Assembly: GCF_004028275.1 (NCBI RefSeq)
Contig: NZ_CP035033.1
Span: 62,001 to 126,000 of the forward strand
Length of the DNA: 64,000 nucleotides
Source: Hydrogenovibrio thermophilus
GTDB lineage: Bacteria > Pseudomonadota > Gammaproteobacteria > Thiomicrospirales > Thiomicrospiraceae
Direction of reading: 5' to 3'
Shown here: positions 8,749 through 17,241 of the stretch, piece after piece
How the letters are laid out: each line of letters begins with the position of its first letter
Numbering within the stretch: position 1 is the first letter of the stretch
Notes under the pieces: model-generated
Told to the model about the DNA's origin: nothing
Database searches by the model: none
What the model saw: only the letters and a program-made list of their open reading frames with translations
Position numbers and translations under genes: made by a program

Positions 8749-10005
8749 ATGTGTCAATACTGCAATTGCGATAACGAATTATCCAAACACGACTATACAT
8801 TTAATCCGACCAAAGGCCGTCGTGAGTTCATTCTCGACAGCATGGCCGCCACCGGTGGCTTGGCCGCCGCCATGAGTTTACCATCCACACAGGCGTTCGC
8901 CAACATGACGCCTCCGGAAGACGAAGTCGTCCGTATCGGTTATTTGCCGATCACCGACGCCAGTGCACTTTTGGTCGCACACGGCATGGGCTTCTTTGAA
9001 GAAGAAGGCCTGAAAGTGGAAAAACCGACCTTGATTCGCGGTTGGTCGCCATTGATCGAAGGCTTCGCGGCGCACAAATTCAACCTGGTGCATTTCCTGA
9101 AACCGATTCCAATCTGGATGCGTTACAACAACAACTTCCCGGTCAAAATCACCGGTTGGGCACACACCAACGGTTCCGGCCTGGTTGTCGGGAAACACAC
9201 AGGTGTTGAGTCGTTTGCGGAATTGGGCGGCATGCAAGTGGCCGTGCCTTATTGGTACTCCATGCACAACATCGTATTGCAGATGGCACTGAAAAATGCT
9301 GGTTTGGAGCCGGTTATCCAGGATCAGACCGATCCGTTGAAACCAAACCAAGTCAACCTGCAAATCATGCCACCACCGGATATGCCACCGGCTTTGGCGG
9401 CGAAGAAAATCGACGCTTACATCGTGGCGGAACCGTTCAACGCGGCGGGTGAAGTCCTGGCTGGCGCGAAAATGTTGCGCTTCACCGGCGACATCTGGGA
9501 AAACCATCCTTGCTGCGTTGTCTGTATGCACGATGACGACGTCAACAAGCGTCCGGAATGGTCACAAAAAGTCATGAACGCGGTGGTCCGAGGCGGTCTA
9601 TACGCTCAGGAAAACAAAGAAGAAGTCGCGAAAATGCTGTCACGTGAAGGTAAGCGTTACCTGCCGATGAAAGCCAAGGTAGTGGAAAAAGCGATGACGG
9701 ATTATTCGCCTGCGGATTATCAAGATCCAAAAGCGATCAAACACCCGGATTGGGACATCGGTCGTATCGACTTCAACCCTTATCCATATCCATCCGCGAC
9801 CAAATTCTTGATGGAACAATTGAAAGAAACTTTGGTGACCGGGGACAAAACCTTCCTGGACAACCTGGATATCGACTATGCGCTGAAAGACCTAGTCAAT
9901 TACGACTACGTCACCAACGCCATGAACAAATACGACGTTTGGGACAAGGTACCGGGTGTCAACCCAGCTGACCCAACGAACCGTAAAGAGGTATTTGAAC
10001 TATGA
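8749..10005 (+). CDS. Tat-exported NrtA/CmpA/SsuA-like substrate-binding protein
   Basis: A 418-residue periplasmic binding protein. It starts with an unusual Cys-rich n-region (C2, C5, C7), then GRREFIL, a twin-arginine signal, a hydrophobic stretch and a probable cleavage after QAFA near residue 51. The mature body follows the NMT1/NrtA plan: VRIGYLPITDASALLVAHGMGFFEEEGL at the start of the ligand fold, and a VAEPFNAAGE segment. A CC pair occurs in NHPCCVVC. Export by Tat suggests folding, possibly with a cofactor, before export. Ligand specificity cannot be read directly, but the shared regulon with cyanase makes cyanate or a related small nitrogen compound the leading guess. An AAGGAG site lies before the ATG. 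Its stop overlaps the permease start (ATGA). Confidence 0.87.
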   Translation: MCQYCNCDNELSKHDYTFNPTKGRREFILDSMAATGGLAAAMSLPSTQAFANMTPPEDEVVRIGYLPITDASALLVAHGMGFFEEEGLKVEKPTLIRGWSPLIEGFAAHKFNLVHFLKPIPIWMRYNNNFPVKITGWAHTNGSGLVVGKHTGVESFAELGGMQVAVPYWYSMHNIVLQMALKNAGLEPVIQDQTDPLKPNQVNLQIMPPPDMPPALAAKKIDAYIVAEPFNAAGEVLAGAKMLRFTGDIWENHPCCVVCMHDDDVNKRPEWSQKVMNAVVRGGLYAQENKEEVAKMLSREGKRYLPMKAKVVEKAMTDYSPADYQDPKAIKHPDWDIGRIDFNPYPYPSATKFLMEQLKETLVTGDKTFLDNLDIDYALKDLVNYDYVTNAMNKYDVWDKVPGVNPADPTNRKEVFEL

Positions 10006-10832
10006 GTAACACGGCTGCAACAACAAAGTTGTCGTTCGGCCAAGCATTGGCGGGCTTTAAAAGCCTGCCGGGCTGGATGCAAAGCATCATCAACGCAAGT
10101 GTGGGGATGGGAATTCTTCTCTTGGTCTGGTGGGTCGGCGGTCTGTTAATCGCGTCCAATCCGGACACGCAAGCCTTTGCGGATTTCGCACCTGGGCCGA
10201 CTTTCTCAGCGCTGTGGTATCTGGTTGAAACCGGCACCATCTGGGAAACCATTTATTCCAGCTTGTACCGCATTGTATACGGTCTTTTTTGGGGGATTGT
10301 GATTGGGGTGCCGACCGGGATTTTGGTGGGTTACTTTTTAATGGTGCGTCAAATCGCCAATATGCCGTTCCAATTTCTGCGAATGATCAGCCCGCTGGCC
10401 TGGATGCCGATTGCTGTACTGGCTTTCGAAACCTGGGATGCGGCCATCATCTTCCTGCTGGCCATGGCAACCATCTGGCCCATCGTATTCGGTACCGCAC
10501 ACGGCGTGCAACGTATCGACCCTAACTGGTTCCAAGTGGCGAGAAACCTGGGCGCCGACGGCTACCAGATGCTGCGCCGCGTGATCATGCCAGCCATCGC
10601 ACAAGATGTTTTCGCCGGGATTCGTCTCGCCATCGGTGTCGCCTGGGTGGTTCTGGTTCCCGCGGAATACCTTGGGGTGACCTCCGGACTGGGTTATGCC
10701 ATCAATGATGCGCGTGACACCCTTGACTATGCAGCCTTGGCAGCCATCGTTGTGGTCATCGGGATTATCGGTTACCTACTGGATTTCATTGCCGTGACCT
10801 TAATCAAACGTTATTCATGGCATGTTGAGTAA
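10002..10832 (+). CDS. ABC transporter permease of the NrtB/SsuC/TauC type
   Basis: A 276-residue inner-membrane protein with about six hydrophobic segments and the binding-protein-dependent permease EAA-like loop (ARNLGADGYQMLRRVIMPAIAQDVFAGIRLAIG...), which docks onto the ATPase. The C-terminus is basic and cytosolic. Translation is coupled to the binding protein by a 4-bp ATGA overlap. With 7932-8720 and 8749-10005 it forms a complete importer. A hairpin terminator follows at once. Confidence 0.9.
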   Translation: MSNTAATTKLSFGQALAGFKSLPGWMQSIINASVGMGILLLVWWVGGLLIASNPDTQAFADFAPGPTFSALWYLVETGTIWETIYSSLYRIVYGLFWGIVIGVPTGILVGYFLMVRQIANMPFQFLRMISPLAWMPIAVLAFETWDAAIIFLLAMATIWPIVFGTAHGVQRIDPNWFQVARNLGADGYQMLRRVIMPAIAQDVFAGIRLAIGVAWVVLVPAEYLGVTSGLGYAINDARDTLDYAALAAIVVVIGIIGYLLDFIAVTLIKRYSWHVE

Positions 10833-10846
10833 TGCAGTGACTTTTT

Positions 10847-10876
10847 GCAGGGGCGTTCCATTCCCTGCCTTTTTAT
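10847..10876 (+). terminator. Terminator of the ABC operon
   Basis: GCAGGG...CCCTGC stem (arms 10847-10852 and 10863-10868) followed by CTTTTTATTT, 14 bp past the permease stop. Confidence 0.85.
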
Positions 10877-11106
10877 TTCGTGTCCTTGAGTATCTCAATG
10901 GACACCAAACCTTCCAACGGCCATACCGGGTTCTCCCGGTCGCCGTTTTTTGCTTTAAAGAACTCCTCACCGTTGCGGCTGAACAAGTCTGTAATCACCC
11001 CTTCGAAAATCGTTTCGGAATGCGGTGGTTCAAACCTCAGTCGCACCTTCTGCTTCCGCATGGCGGCCACTTCCAATTGGTCGTACAGATGGCAGGAAAT
11101 CGGCAT
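10873..11106 (-). CDS. Rof-like (Rho-binding antiterminator family) small protein
   Basis: A 77-residue protein beginning MPISCHLYDQLEVAAM, close to the start of Rho-binding antiterminator (Rof/YaeO) family members. It then has β-strand-rich sequence (KVRLRFE..., EGVITDLF, ...LEGLVSIEIL) consistent with their Sm-like fold. Rof family proteins bind the Rho hexamer and reduce Rho-dependent termination. The gene sits convergent to the ABC operon and divergent from the σ54 activator. Its tail overlaps the ABC terminator. Assignment rests on motif memory only. Confidence 0.65.
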   Translation of the reverse strand: MPISCHLYDQLEVAAMRKQKVRLRFEPPHSETIFEGVITDLFSRNGEEFFKAKNGDRENPVWPLEGLVSIEILKDTK

Positions 11107-11172
11107 GAGGGTTCTCCATTTTTTGTAACAAAATGCTAATATGAAAGCTCTTGAGCTTTAAGGGTAGGTTCT

Positions 11173-12861
11173 GTGAAACACGTTGAACATTTAGATATTG
11201 CCAACCAGTCGGAATATATTGTCATAAAGGAAGCGGCTGAGCAAATCGAAAAGGCCTACGAGCCTGAAAAAGCGATTCACACCATCCTGAGCCTGATTTC
11301 GCGTCAAATGGGGCTGAACCGCGGCCGTGTCCTGTTGCAGGAAAGCAGCTCCGGCTACCTGCACACCGCTTATGCCTATGGCTTGACCAAAGAAGAAATC
11401 GCCCAAGGGCGTTTCGCCATCAGCGAAGGGATTTCCGGGAAAGTCATGCACTCCGGCAGCCCCATTATCGTCGCCGACATCGACCGTGAAGACGACTACC
11501 TGTTCCGGACCGTCGACCGCTCCACACTTCCGCAGGAAACCGTGGCTTTCATCGCTACGCCGATTGTCCGAAACGGCACCACCGTCGGCGTTTTAGCGGT
11601 TAACCGTTTGAGCAAACGCCCCCGTTCGCTGGACCGCGATTTGGGCATTCTCAAACTGATGTCGCTGTTCATCAGTGAAATTCTGGCAGTGAATGCCATG
11701 ATTGAACAGCAAACCCAATTGCTGAAAGAAGAGAACGAGCAGTTGCGCGCCATGGCGCTTGGCCAAGGCAGCCAATACGGCATCATCGGCGAAAGTGCGG
11801 CCTTGCGCGCCGCCTTGAATAAAGTCAGCCGCGCCACCAACACCGCCGTCACCGTCATGCTGAAAGGCGAATCCGGGACGGGGAAAGAGCGCTTTTCACG
11901 AATGCTGCATCTGGCGTCGCACCGTCAAGACGGCCCGTTTATTGCCATCAACTGTGCCGCCATTCCGCCGGATCTGCTGGAATCCGAATTGTTCGGGCAT
12001 GAAAAAGGCGCTTTTACCGGCGCCACCCAAACCAAGCAAGGCAAAATCGAACTCGCCAACAACGGCACCCTATTCCTCGATGAAATCGGGGACTTGGATT
12101 TTGGCCTGCAAGCCAAACTGTTACGCGTGCTGGAAGAACGCTGCGTGACCCGCGTCGGCGCCACCAAGCCGATTCATGTCGACACCCGCATCATAGTCGC
12201 TTCCCACAAAGATTTGCACGAAGCCGTCAACCAAGGGCGCTTCCGCCTGGATTTGTTCTACCGTTTGAACGTCTTCCCGATCGAACTGCCGGCGCTGCGT
12301 GAACGCGAGGGCGATATTCGCCTGTTGGCGCGTCATTTCCTCAACCAGGCCAATCAGGAATACCACACCAGCGCCATTTACGACCAAGGCGCCATGGCGT
12401 TTTTGGAAGGCTATGAATGGCCGGGTAACATCCGACAATTGGAAAACGTGGTGAAACGTGCTGTGCTGATGGCCGACAAAGGCCGTCTGATTTCCGCCCG
12501 GTTAATTGAAAAAATCATTCAGGAAGAAAGCGCGATTATCCACGGCGGTCATGTCAAACCGCTGGAAAACGAACTTCAACCGGTCAGCCCGAACCTTGAA
12601 GCGTTCTCGCAAGAACCGCAAGTGGTGAACGGCCAAGCGACCGCTAACGGGTTCGCGCCCCATGCCAACAACGGCCTGGCGTTTCCGAACGGCCAAACCG
12701 CCATGGACGACAAGCGCGCTTACTGGCGGGTGTCGGAAGACGAGTCCGAACAACTCAAACAGGCTCTGGAAATGGCGCGCGGCAACAAAACCCGCGCCGC
12801 CCTGCTGCTGAACATGACACCGCGTCAATTCAGTTATCGCTTGAAAAAACTCGGGTTATAA
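11173..12861 (+). CDS. GAF-domain σ54-dependent transcriptional activator (NifA-like architecture)
   Basis: A 562-residue regulator with three parts. An N-terminal GAF sensor (about 30-180) is followed by a short coiled linker ([17 protein letters not shown]). The AAA+ σ54-interaction domain (about 205-435) has Walker A GESGTGKE near residue 233, the GAFTGA σ54-contact loop near 279 and [11 protein letters not shown] as Walker B. A Fis-type helix-turn-helix ends at the C-terminus ([24 protein letters not shown]). A low-complexity Asn/Ala-rich linker (about 475-515) joins AAA+ and HTH. This domain order is that of NifA/VnfA-type activators, where GAF binds a ligand or partner. It starts at a GTG. 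It lies next to the σ54-driven ABC operon and is the only σ54 activator visible in the window, so I infer it binds the TTGTTAACAA tandem sites. It has no receiver domain. Confidence 0.92.
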   Translation: MKHVEHLDIANQSEYIVIKEAAEQIEKAYEPEKAIHTILSLISRQMGLNRGRVLLQESSSGYLHTAYAYGLTKEEIAQGRFAISEGISGKVMHSGSPIIVADIDREDDYLFRTVDRSTLPQETVAFIATPIVRNGTTVGVLAVNRLSKRPRSLDRDLGILKLMSLFISEILAVNAMIEQQTQLLKEENEQLRAMALGQGSQYGIIGESAALRAALNKVSRATNTAVTVMLKGESGTGKERFSRMLHLASHRQDGPFIAINCAAIPPDLLESELFGHEKGAFTGATQTKQGKIELANNGTLFLDEIGDLDFGLQAKLLRVLEERCVTRVGATKPIHVDTRIIVASHKDLHEAVNQGRFRLDLFYRLNVFPIELPALREREGDIRLLARHFLNQANQEYHTSAIYDQGAMAFLEGYEWPGNIRQLENVVKRAVLMADKGRLISARLIEKIIQEESAIIHGGHVKPLENELQPVSPNLEAFSQEPQVVNGQATANGFAPHANNGLAFPNGQTAMDDKRAYWRVSEDESEQLKQALEMARGNKTRAALLLNMTPRQFSYRLKKLGL

Positions 12862-12891
12862 AAGCGACAGAAATCCCCGCACGGAGGATAA

Positions 12892-12915
12892 AATACGGTT
12901 ACGATTAACCGTATT
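12892..12915. promoter_or_regulatory. Inverted repeat upstream of the histidine phosphatase gene
   Basis: AATACGGTT-acgatt-AACCGTATT, a perfect 9-bp inverted repeat with a 6-bp loop. It lies 30 bp after the activator stop and 26 bp before the next start. It has no T-run, so it is more likely an operator or RNA stem than a terminator. Confidence 0.4.
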
Positions 12916-12940
12916 GACACCCTCGCGTTAAGGAGCCGCC

Positions 12941-13594
12941 ATGGCCAAGTTCTTCATTCAGTTCGCTACTATCTGTTTGCTTTTATCCGGCATCGGCCAT
13001 GTGGCCGCTTCAGAACCCGCCCTATGCACCGCCTCGGAAACCCCGGCTCAAAATCTGACGCTCATAATTGCACGGCATGGGGAAAAACCACGCCCCATCG
13101 CCAATGACCGCGGCGTCCTCAACTGTCGCGGTGAAAACCGGGCACTGCGCCTTCCGCAAGTCATGCAAAACCGATTCAAAACCATCGATGCGGTCTTTAC
13201 CCCTTCGCCGCACTTCACCACCAAATACGGTGCCGACGGAAAAGGCGCTTTCTCCTTGAGACCCTTTCAAACCGCTTTACCGACCGCGACCTTCTTTAAC
13301 ACCGGCGTCAACCTGTGTGTGGCCGTGGACAAACCCAAAGCCATCGCCCAGCTCGCCACCTCATCGCAGTACGAAGGCAAAACCGCGCTCATCGTCTGGC
13401 AACACACCCGAATTAAAGACATTGCCAAACACGTCAACGACGCCTACGGCGCCAGCTACGATTTCGGCAAATGGCACGGCAGCGACTTTGACACCCTGTA
13501 TGTTTTTACCGTCAAAAACGGCCAACTGACGTTTGAAAAATCCGCGGAAGGGCTTAACAAGATTCTCTCCGATCAATGCCCGAATATCCAATAA
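12941..13594 (+). CDS. Secreted histidine-phosphatase-superfamily protein
   Basis: A 217-residue protein with a signal peptide (MAKFFIQFATICLLLSGIGHVAAS) and an RHGEK motif near residue 45, the phosphohistidine-forming RHG signature of the histidine phosphatase superfamily. A late WQHTRIKDIA segment could supply the second catalytic His. Four Cys in the mature part (CTAS, LNCRGE, NLCVAV, DQCP) may form disulfides in the periplasm. The start has AAGGAG 6 nt upstream. The substrate is unknown. The hairpin terminator begins inside its stop codon. Confidence 0.75.
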   Translation: MAKFFIQFATICLLLSGIGHVAASEPALCTASETPAQNLTLIIARHGEKPRPIANDRGVLNCRGENRALRLPQVMQNRFKTIDAVFTPSPHFTTKYGADGKGAFSLRPFQTALPTATFFNTGVNLCVAVDKPKAIAQLATSSQYEGKTALIVWQHTRIKDIAKHVNDAYGASYDFGKWHGSDFDTLYVFTVKNGQLTFEKSAEGLNKILSDQCPNIQ

Positions 13595-13614
13595 CCGCCA
13601 GGCCTGGCGGTTTT
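13593..13614 (+). terminator. CCAGGCCTGG-type terminator overlapping a stop codon
   Basis: A 20-bp perfect palindrome (13593-13612) centred on CCAGGCCTGG (13598-13607) with TTTT following. Its first two bases are the last two of the TAA stop of the histidine phosphatase gene. Confidence 0.85.
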
Positions 13615-13688
13615 GGCCACTCAGCCTGTCTTTAGACCGGCAGGCTGGCTATACTAACGCTTTTACATCACTGACATAACCCGTTTTC

Positions 13689-14633
13689 ATGCTTGGAACC
13701 CTTTCAATTCTGTTACCCATTTTCGGCCTGATCGCCGCCGGATTCATCAGCCGCAAAACCGGCGTGATGGGTCAAACCGCCGCCAGCGAGCTGAACCGTT
13801 TCGTGGTGTGGCTGGCGCTGCCGGCTTTGCTGTTCGACATCATGGCCAACAGCAACTGGTCGGCACTCTATTTGCCCGATTTCATTCTGGTGTATCTCAT
13901 CGGTTCGGTTGGCCTGTTTGTGTTGGTGCTCATCTGGCGCCTCAAACAAGGCGTGCCGCTGGCCGATGCCAGCATCGACAGTGTTTCCGCCGCTTATTCC
14001 AATACCGGTTATGTCGGTTTTCCACTGCTGTTTCTGGTGTTCGGCGCATCCAGTCAGGTACCGACCACCATTGCCAGCATTATCGTGGTCAGTATCGTCT
14101 TTGCGATGGCGATTATCCTGATTGAAACCGGCCTGCAAGCGGAAGCCAGTTTGCGCCTTAAAATCAAAAACGTACTCAAAGCCGTGTTTCTCAACCCGCT
14201 GATTGTCTCGCCCATCGCCGGGATGTTGTTTGCCCTGAGCTCCTGGCAACTGCCGCAAGGCGTGGAAACCTTTTTAACCCTGTTGGGCGGTGCCGCCAGC
14301 CCGGCCGCTCTGATCAGCTTGGGGCTTTTTCTGGCGGATGCGGTGGCGTCTTCCAATGACAACACCACCGCGGCACGCAAAACCGCCTGGCAACTGACCG
14401 CCATCAAACTGATTGCCCAACCATTACTGGTGGCATGGTTAGCCTTAAGTGTGTTTGAAATGGATTATGAACTGGCGATGATGGCCATCCTGTTAGCCGC
14501 CTTGCCGACCGGCACCGGGCCGTTCATGTTGGCCGAATACTATCGACGCGAAGCGGTCACCACCGCCCAAACGGTACTCTTTTCCACCGTGCTGTCGCTT
14601 GTAACCCTGACACTATTACTGAGCTTTATGTAA
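13689..14633 (+). CDS. AEC-family (auxin efflux carrier-like) transporter
   Basis: A 314-residue membrane protein with about ten helices in two five-helix halves. It shows AEC-family traits: an N-terminal LSILLPIFGLIAAGFISRKTG segment, AYSNTGYVGFPL in the middle, and GTGPFMLAEYY in the second half. Bacterial members export or import organic acids such as malate or malonate; the substrate here is not determinable. It ends at a bidirectional hairpin shared with rsgA. Confidence 0.85.
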   Translation: MLGTLSILLPIFGLIAAGFISRKTGVMGQTAASELNRFVVWLALPALLFDIMANSNWSALYLPDFILVYLIGSVGLFVLVLIWRLKQGVPLADASIDSVSAAYSNTGYVGFPLLFLVFGASSQVPTTIASIIVVSIVFAMAIILIETGLQAEASLRLKIKNVLKAVFLNPLIVSPIAGMLFALSSWQLPQGVETFLTLLGGAASPAALISLGLFLADAVASSNDNTTAARKTAWQLTAIKLIAQPLLVAWLALSVFEMDYELAMMAILLAALPTGTGPFMLAEYYRREAVTTAQTVLFSTVLSLVTLTLLLSFM

Positions 14634-14655
14634 TTCGCTTGGTACACAGAAAGTA

Positions 14656-14681
14656 AAAAACCACCAGGCCTGGTGGTTTTT
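14656..14681. terminator. Bidirectional CCAGGCCTGG terminator between the AEC gene and rsgA
   Basis: A perfect 26-bp palindrome with A5/T5 ends and CCAGGCCTGG at its centre (14664-14673). It lies between two convergent genes, so it can terminate both. Confidence 0.9.
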
Positions 14682-14707
14682 GAGATGAACCGTAAAACGG
14701 CTTTAAG

Positions 14708-15748
14708 TTATCGTTGCTTGAGGTGTTTGGCGGATTTGACCATTTTGCTGAAGCGCTTATCTTGCGCGCGTTTTTCCGCCAAAGTCACGGCGTTAAACGC
14801 TTGCTCCTTCATCAGCTTGTGATAGTTCACCAAACGGCGTTCCGCCAACTGACCGGATTCAATCGCCGCCCGAACCGCACATCCGGGTTCCGATTGATGC
14901 TGACAATCGGAAAACTTACACTGCTCCGCCAAAGTGGCGATGTCCGCAAAGGTTTCCTCCACGCCCTGTTCGCAATCCGCCAATTGCAATTCACGCATCC
15001 CCGGCGTATCCAGCAACAACACGCCGGATGCCGTCAAATGCAACGAACGCGCCGTGGTGGTATGGCGCCCTCGGCTGTCGTCTTCGCGAATCCGATTGGT
15101 TTCCTGAACGTCACCGCCCAACAGCGTGTTCACCAACGTCGATTTGCCCACGCCGGACGACCCCAAGAAAGCCAGCGTATGGCCGGGCGACAACCAGAGT
15201 TCCAACGCCTGTAAAGTCGCCGAATCATGGGCATTGACCGCAAACACCGGCAGCATCTTATCCAGCGCCTGAACCGCTTCCACAAACGATTCGGGCTCAT
15301 CGCACAAATCGGCTTTGGTGAGCACAACAATCGGCTCCACACCAGCTTCATGCGCCAACGCCAAATAGCGCTCAATGCGGTTCAAATTAAAATCGTTGTT
15401 CAAAGAACTGACAATCAAAACCGAGTCCACATTGGCGGAAATCAATTGGCGATCAACCCGTGTGCCCGCCGCCTTTCGCGAAAACAACGACGCTCGATCC
15501 AACAAGCGAACAAAGCGATGCTCGGCATCGATTAAAACCCAGTCGCCCACCGCCAGATTAGGAATGGATTGTGTCATCGCCATGGACAACGGACCTTCCG
15601 TGGTCAATAGCTGAATAATCGAACGTTCGACGCCGAAGACGCGCGCCGGAATCAAGGTTTCCAACTCATCAAGTGACAGTTGGTGTTGAAAAAAGGGTTT
15701 CCACCCTAATTGATGAAGAGAATAATGTGATGTCATCATAAGCCCCAT
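14708..15748 (-). CDS. rsgA: Ribosome small-subunit-dependent GTPase A
   Basis: A circularly permuted GTPase of up to 346 residues (E. coli RsgA is 350). An OB-fold N-terminus (GDWVLID) is followed by G4 VLTKADLCD, then G1 GSSGVGKSTLVNTL, G3 DTPGMREL, and a C-terminal zinc-binding segment CKFSDCQHQSEPGC. RsgA binds the 30S subunit late in assembly and releases RbfA. An ATG at 15736 (four codons in) is at least as likely a start as 15748, since GGGGCTT precedes it. Confidence 0.95.
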   Translation of the reverse strand: MGLMMTSHYSLHQLGWKPFFQHQLSLDELETLIPARVFGVERSIIQLLTTEGPLSMAMTQSIPNLAVGDWVLIDAEHRFVRLLDRASLFSRKAAGTRVDRQLISANVDSVLIVSSLNNDFNLNRIERYLALAHEAGVEPIVVLTKADLCDEPESFVEAVQALDKMLPVFAVNAHDSATLQALELWLSPGHTLAFLGSSGVGKSTLVNTLLGGDVQETNRIREDDSRGRHTTTARSLHLTASGVLLLDTPGMRELQLADCEQGVEETFADIATLAEQCKFSDCQHQSEPGCAVRAAIESGQLAERRLVNYHKLMKEQAFNAVTLAEKRAQDKRFSKMVKSAKHLKQR

Positions 15749-16074
15749 AACGCTTAAGCGTTGTAAGAAATCAAATTCTGGGGCTGAAAAGGCCCCGGTA
15801 CACTGACCGGGTAGCGAAGAATAAATCTACGAAAAAACTACCCGGAGGCTTTTAACAACAATCATCAATATCCTCCGTTTGAAATAGAAATATAAGTTGG
15901 TTTTTATTATAGCAAATTAAAGAGTAGCGCCCAATTTTTCCAGACTGGCAATGGTAAAACTCTATTTGTTAAACACTAAAGTTCCTGATTATTTCAAATA
16001 ACTTCTAAAGGATTTTAAACTTATAGTAAGCTACTGTTTTTATAATATTTTTTAGTCTAAAACCTTTTATTAAA
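15749..16074. other. Non-coding stretch with a stable hairpin
   Basis: There is no supported gene in this 326-bp gap. At about 15786-15856 is an extended imperfect hairpin: CCGGGTAG pairs with CTACCCGG across an AT-rich loop, with outer AAAAGGCC/GGCTTTT arms. It could be an orphan terminator, the rsgA leader or a small RNA. From about 15880 the sequence turns strongly AT-rich and remains so to about 17110. Confidence 0.4.
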
Positions 16075-16488
16075 TCATTTTTCAAAATATGGTTCATACA
16101 ATAAATGTAAGTGTGACTCTAAAGCGTAAGCTAGAGGTTTACTAAAATTATTAAAAACAACATTTATACGGTAAGTGTTGTTTTTTATCCATAATTTTGC
16201 ATCATTCTGACACATACCAGAATTAAGTAATGATTTCGCTAAATTAGAATTCGCGGAATTTTCATTGTAATGCTGGCTTGAAAACCTGGCTGAACTATTA
16301 GGGCCGGCAACTCCAATTTTCAATGCTAAGTCGTTTTCATTAAGCCAAAAAGAGTAAATATGCCATTTTCCAGGCCTAAACTTTTGGATATGATCCATGT
16401 CCGTAAAACATTCTATTAACTCAACATCATAGCCTTTAGTTTCCTTGATGAATTTGGCCCATTGCTTAATTGACTCTTCCATTTTCAT
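16075..16488 (-). CDS. Orphan protein, possible GIY-YIG-like fold
   Basis: A 137-residue protein in an AT-rich island, not firmly recognised. LALKIGVAGPN followed by ARFSSQHY in the middle, and LAYALESHLHLLYEPYFE at the end, resemble the layout of small GIY-YIG nuclease-like proteins (I/KIGxA near one end and a late Glu in an ExxLH helix). The canonical GIY...YIG pair is not clear, so a nuclease activity is only a possibility. Base composition differs from the GC-balanced neighbours, pointing to horizontal acquisition with the next gene. Confidence 0.6.
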   Translation of the reverse strand: MKMEESIKQWAKFIKETKGYDVELIECFTDMDHIQKFRPGKWHIYSFWLNENDLALKIGVAGPNSSARFSSQHYNENSANSNLAKSLLNSGMCQNDAKLWIKNNTYRINVVFNNFSKPLAYALESHLHLLYEPYFEK

Positions 16489-16530
16489 TTTTATCCCTCA
16501 TAAAATTGATGATAACTTATATGAGTGACA

Positions 16531-16995
16531 TTACTCAAAATATCGCTTGACCTTATATGCAGCCATATTCCAAGACCCAAACTGAACTAATGCCCTAGCA
16601 ACTATCCGATTTACAGTGTCTTCACCGTATTGCTCACGATAATACATAACATCCTTTATTCCCTCAATTTCTTGATTTAAACAATGTGCCATCATCCTTG
16701 TATCTGAAATTCCTCTCTTAGTCCATTTGTCACGGCAATATGGAAATGCCGTTTCTGAATAAAAGCTTTGATTTGCATATTGATGCAAATATTTGAGTTC
16801 TTTATAACCATCCATTTGCCCTTCCATGCAATGTTTGTACATCCTGCTATTAAGTTCACCCCGCTTGTTCCACTTTTGGTAACAAATTTGTTGAGAGTCT
16901 TTCTCGTAAGATTCTTTAGACTTCAAATCTATTGAGCCAGCAGATGTTGGCATTGAAATGATATAAAGTAATACAGCAATGAAATATTTTTTCAT
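16531..16995 (-). CDS. Secreted orphan protein with duplicated Cys-KRG motif
   Basis: A 154-residue protein with a signal peptide (MKKYFIAVLLYIISMPTSAGS). Two related repeats follow: ICYQKWNKRGELNSRM..HC around residues 37-57 and YCRDKWTKRGISDTRM..HC around 86-106. Each places two Cys about 17-18 residues apart with a conserved K-W-x-KRG core, suggesting one disulfide per repeat. I do not recognise the family. The gene is 42 bp upstream of the GIY-YIG-like orphan on the same strand, in AT-rich DNA, with a purine-rich AAAAGGAG site before the ATG. Confidence 0.7.
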   Translation of the reverse strand: MKKYFIAVLLYIISMPTSAGSIDLKSKESYEKDSQQICYQKWNKRGELNSRMYKHCMEGQMDGYKELKYLHQYANQSFYSETAFPYCRDKWTKRGISDTRMMAHCLNQEIEGIKDVMYYREQYGEDTVNRIVARALVQFGSWNMAAYKVKRYFE

Positions 16996-17163
16996 TCATG
17001 CAACTCCTTTTAACGAGGTTATTTCAGTTAAAAGACTACTTTAAAAACAGTTTATTGACCATATTAAATACGTAATTTTATAAATATTAAATTTATTTTT
17101 TGAATTAACGGCTTTCACCAGGCCTAGTCGTTTTAGAGATTCCCATTCATTTTTATCAAAGCA

Positions 17164-17190
17164 TAAAAAAAGGCCACCGAAGTGACCTTT
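17164..17190 (-). terminator. Terminator of the OsmC/ACAD/rubredoxin-reductase operon
   Basis: Read on the minus strand: AAAGGTCAC-TTCG-GTGGCC followed by seven T. A UUCG-capped stem about 50 bp past the reductase stop. A second smaller stem (GCCC...GCGTT) lies at about 17200-17221. Confidence 0.85.
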
Positions 17191-17241
17191 TATGACGTTT
17201 AACGCTTTTGGGCGTTGTTTTGGGTACAGATTAATGCTGAA

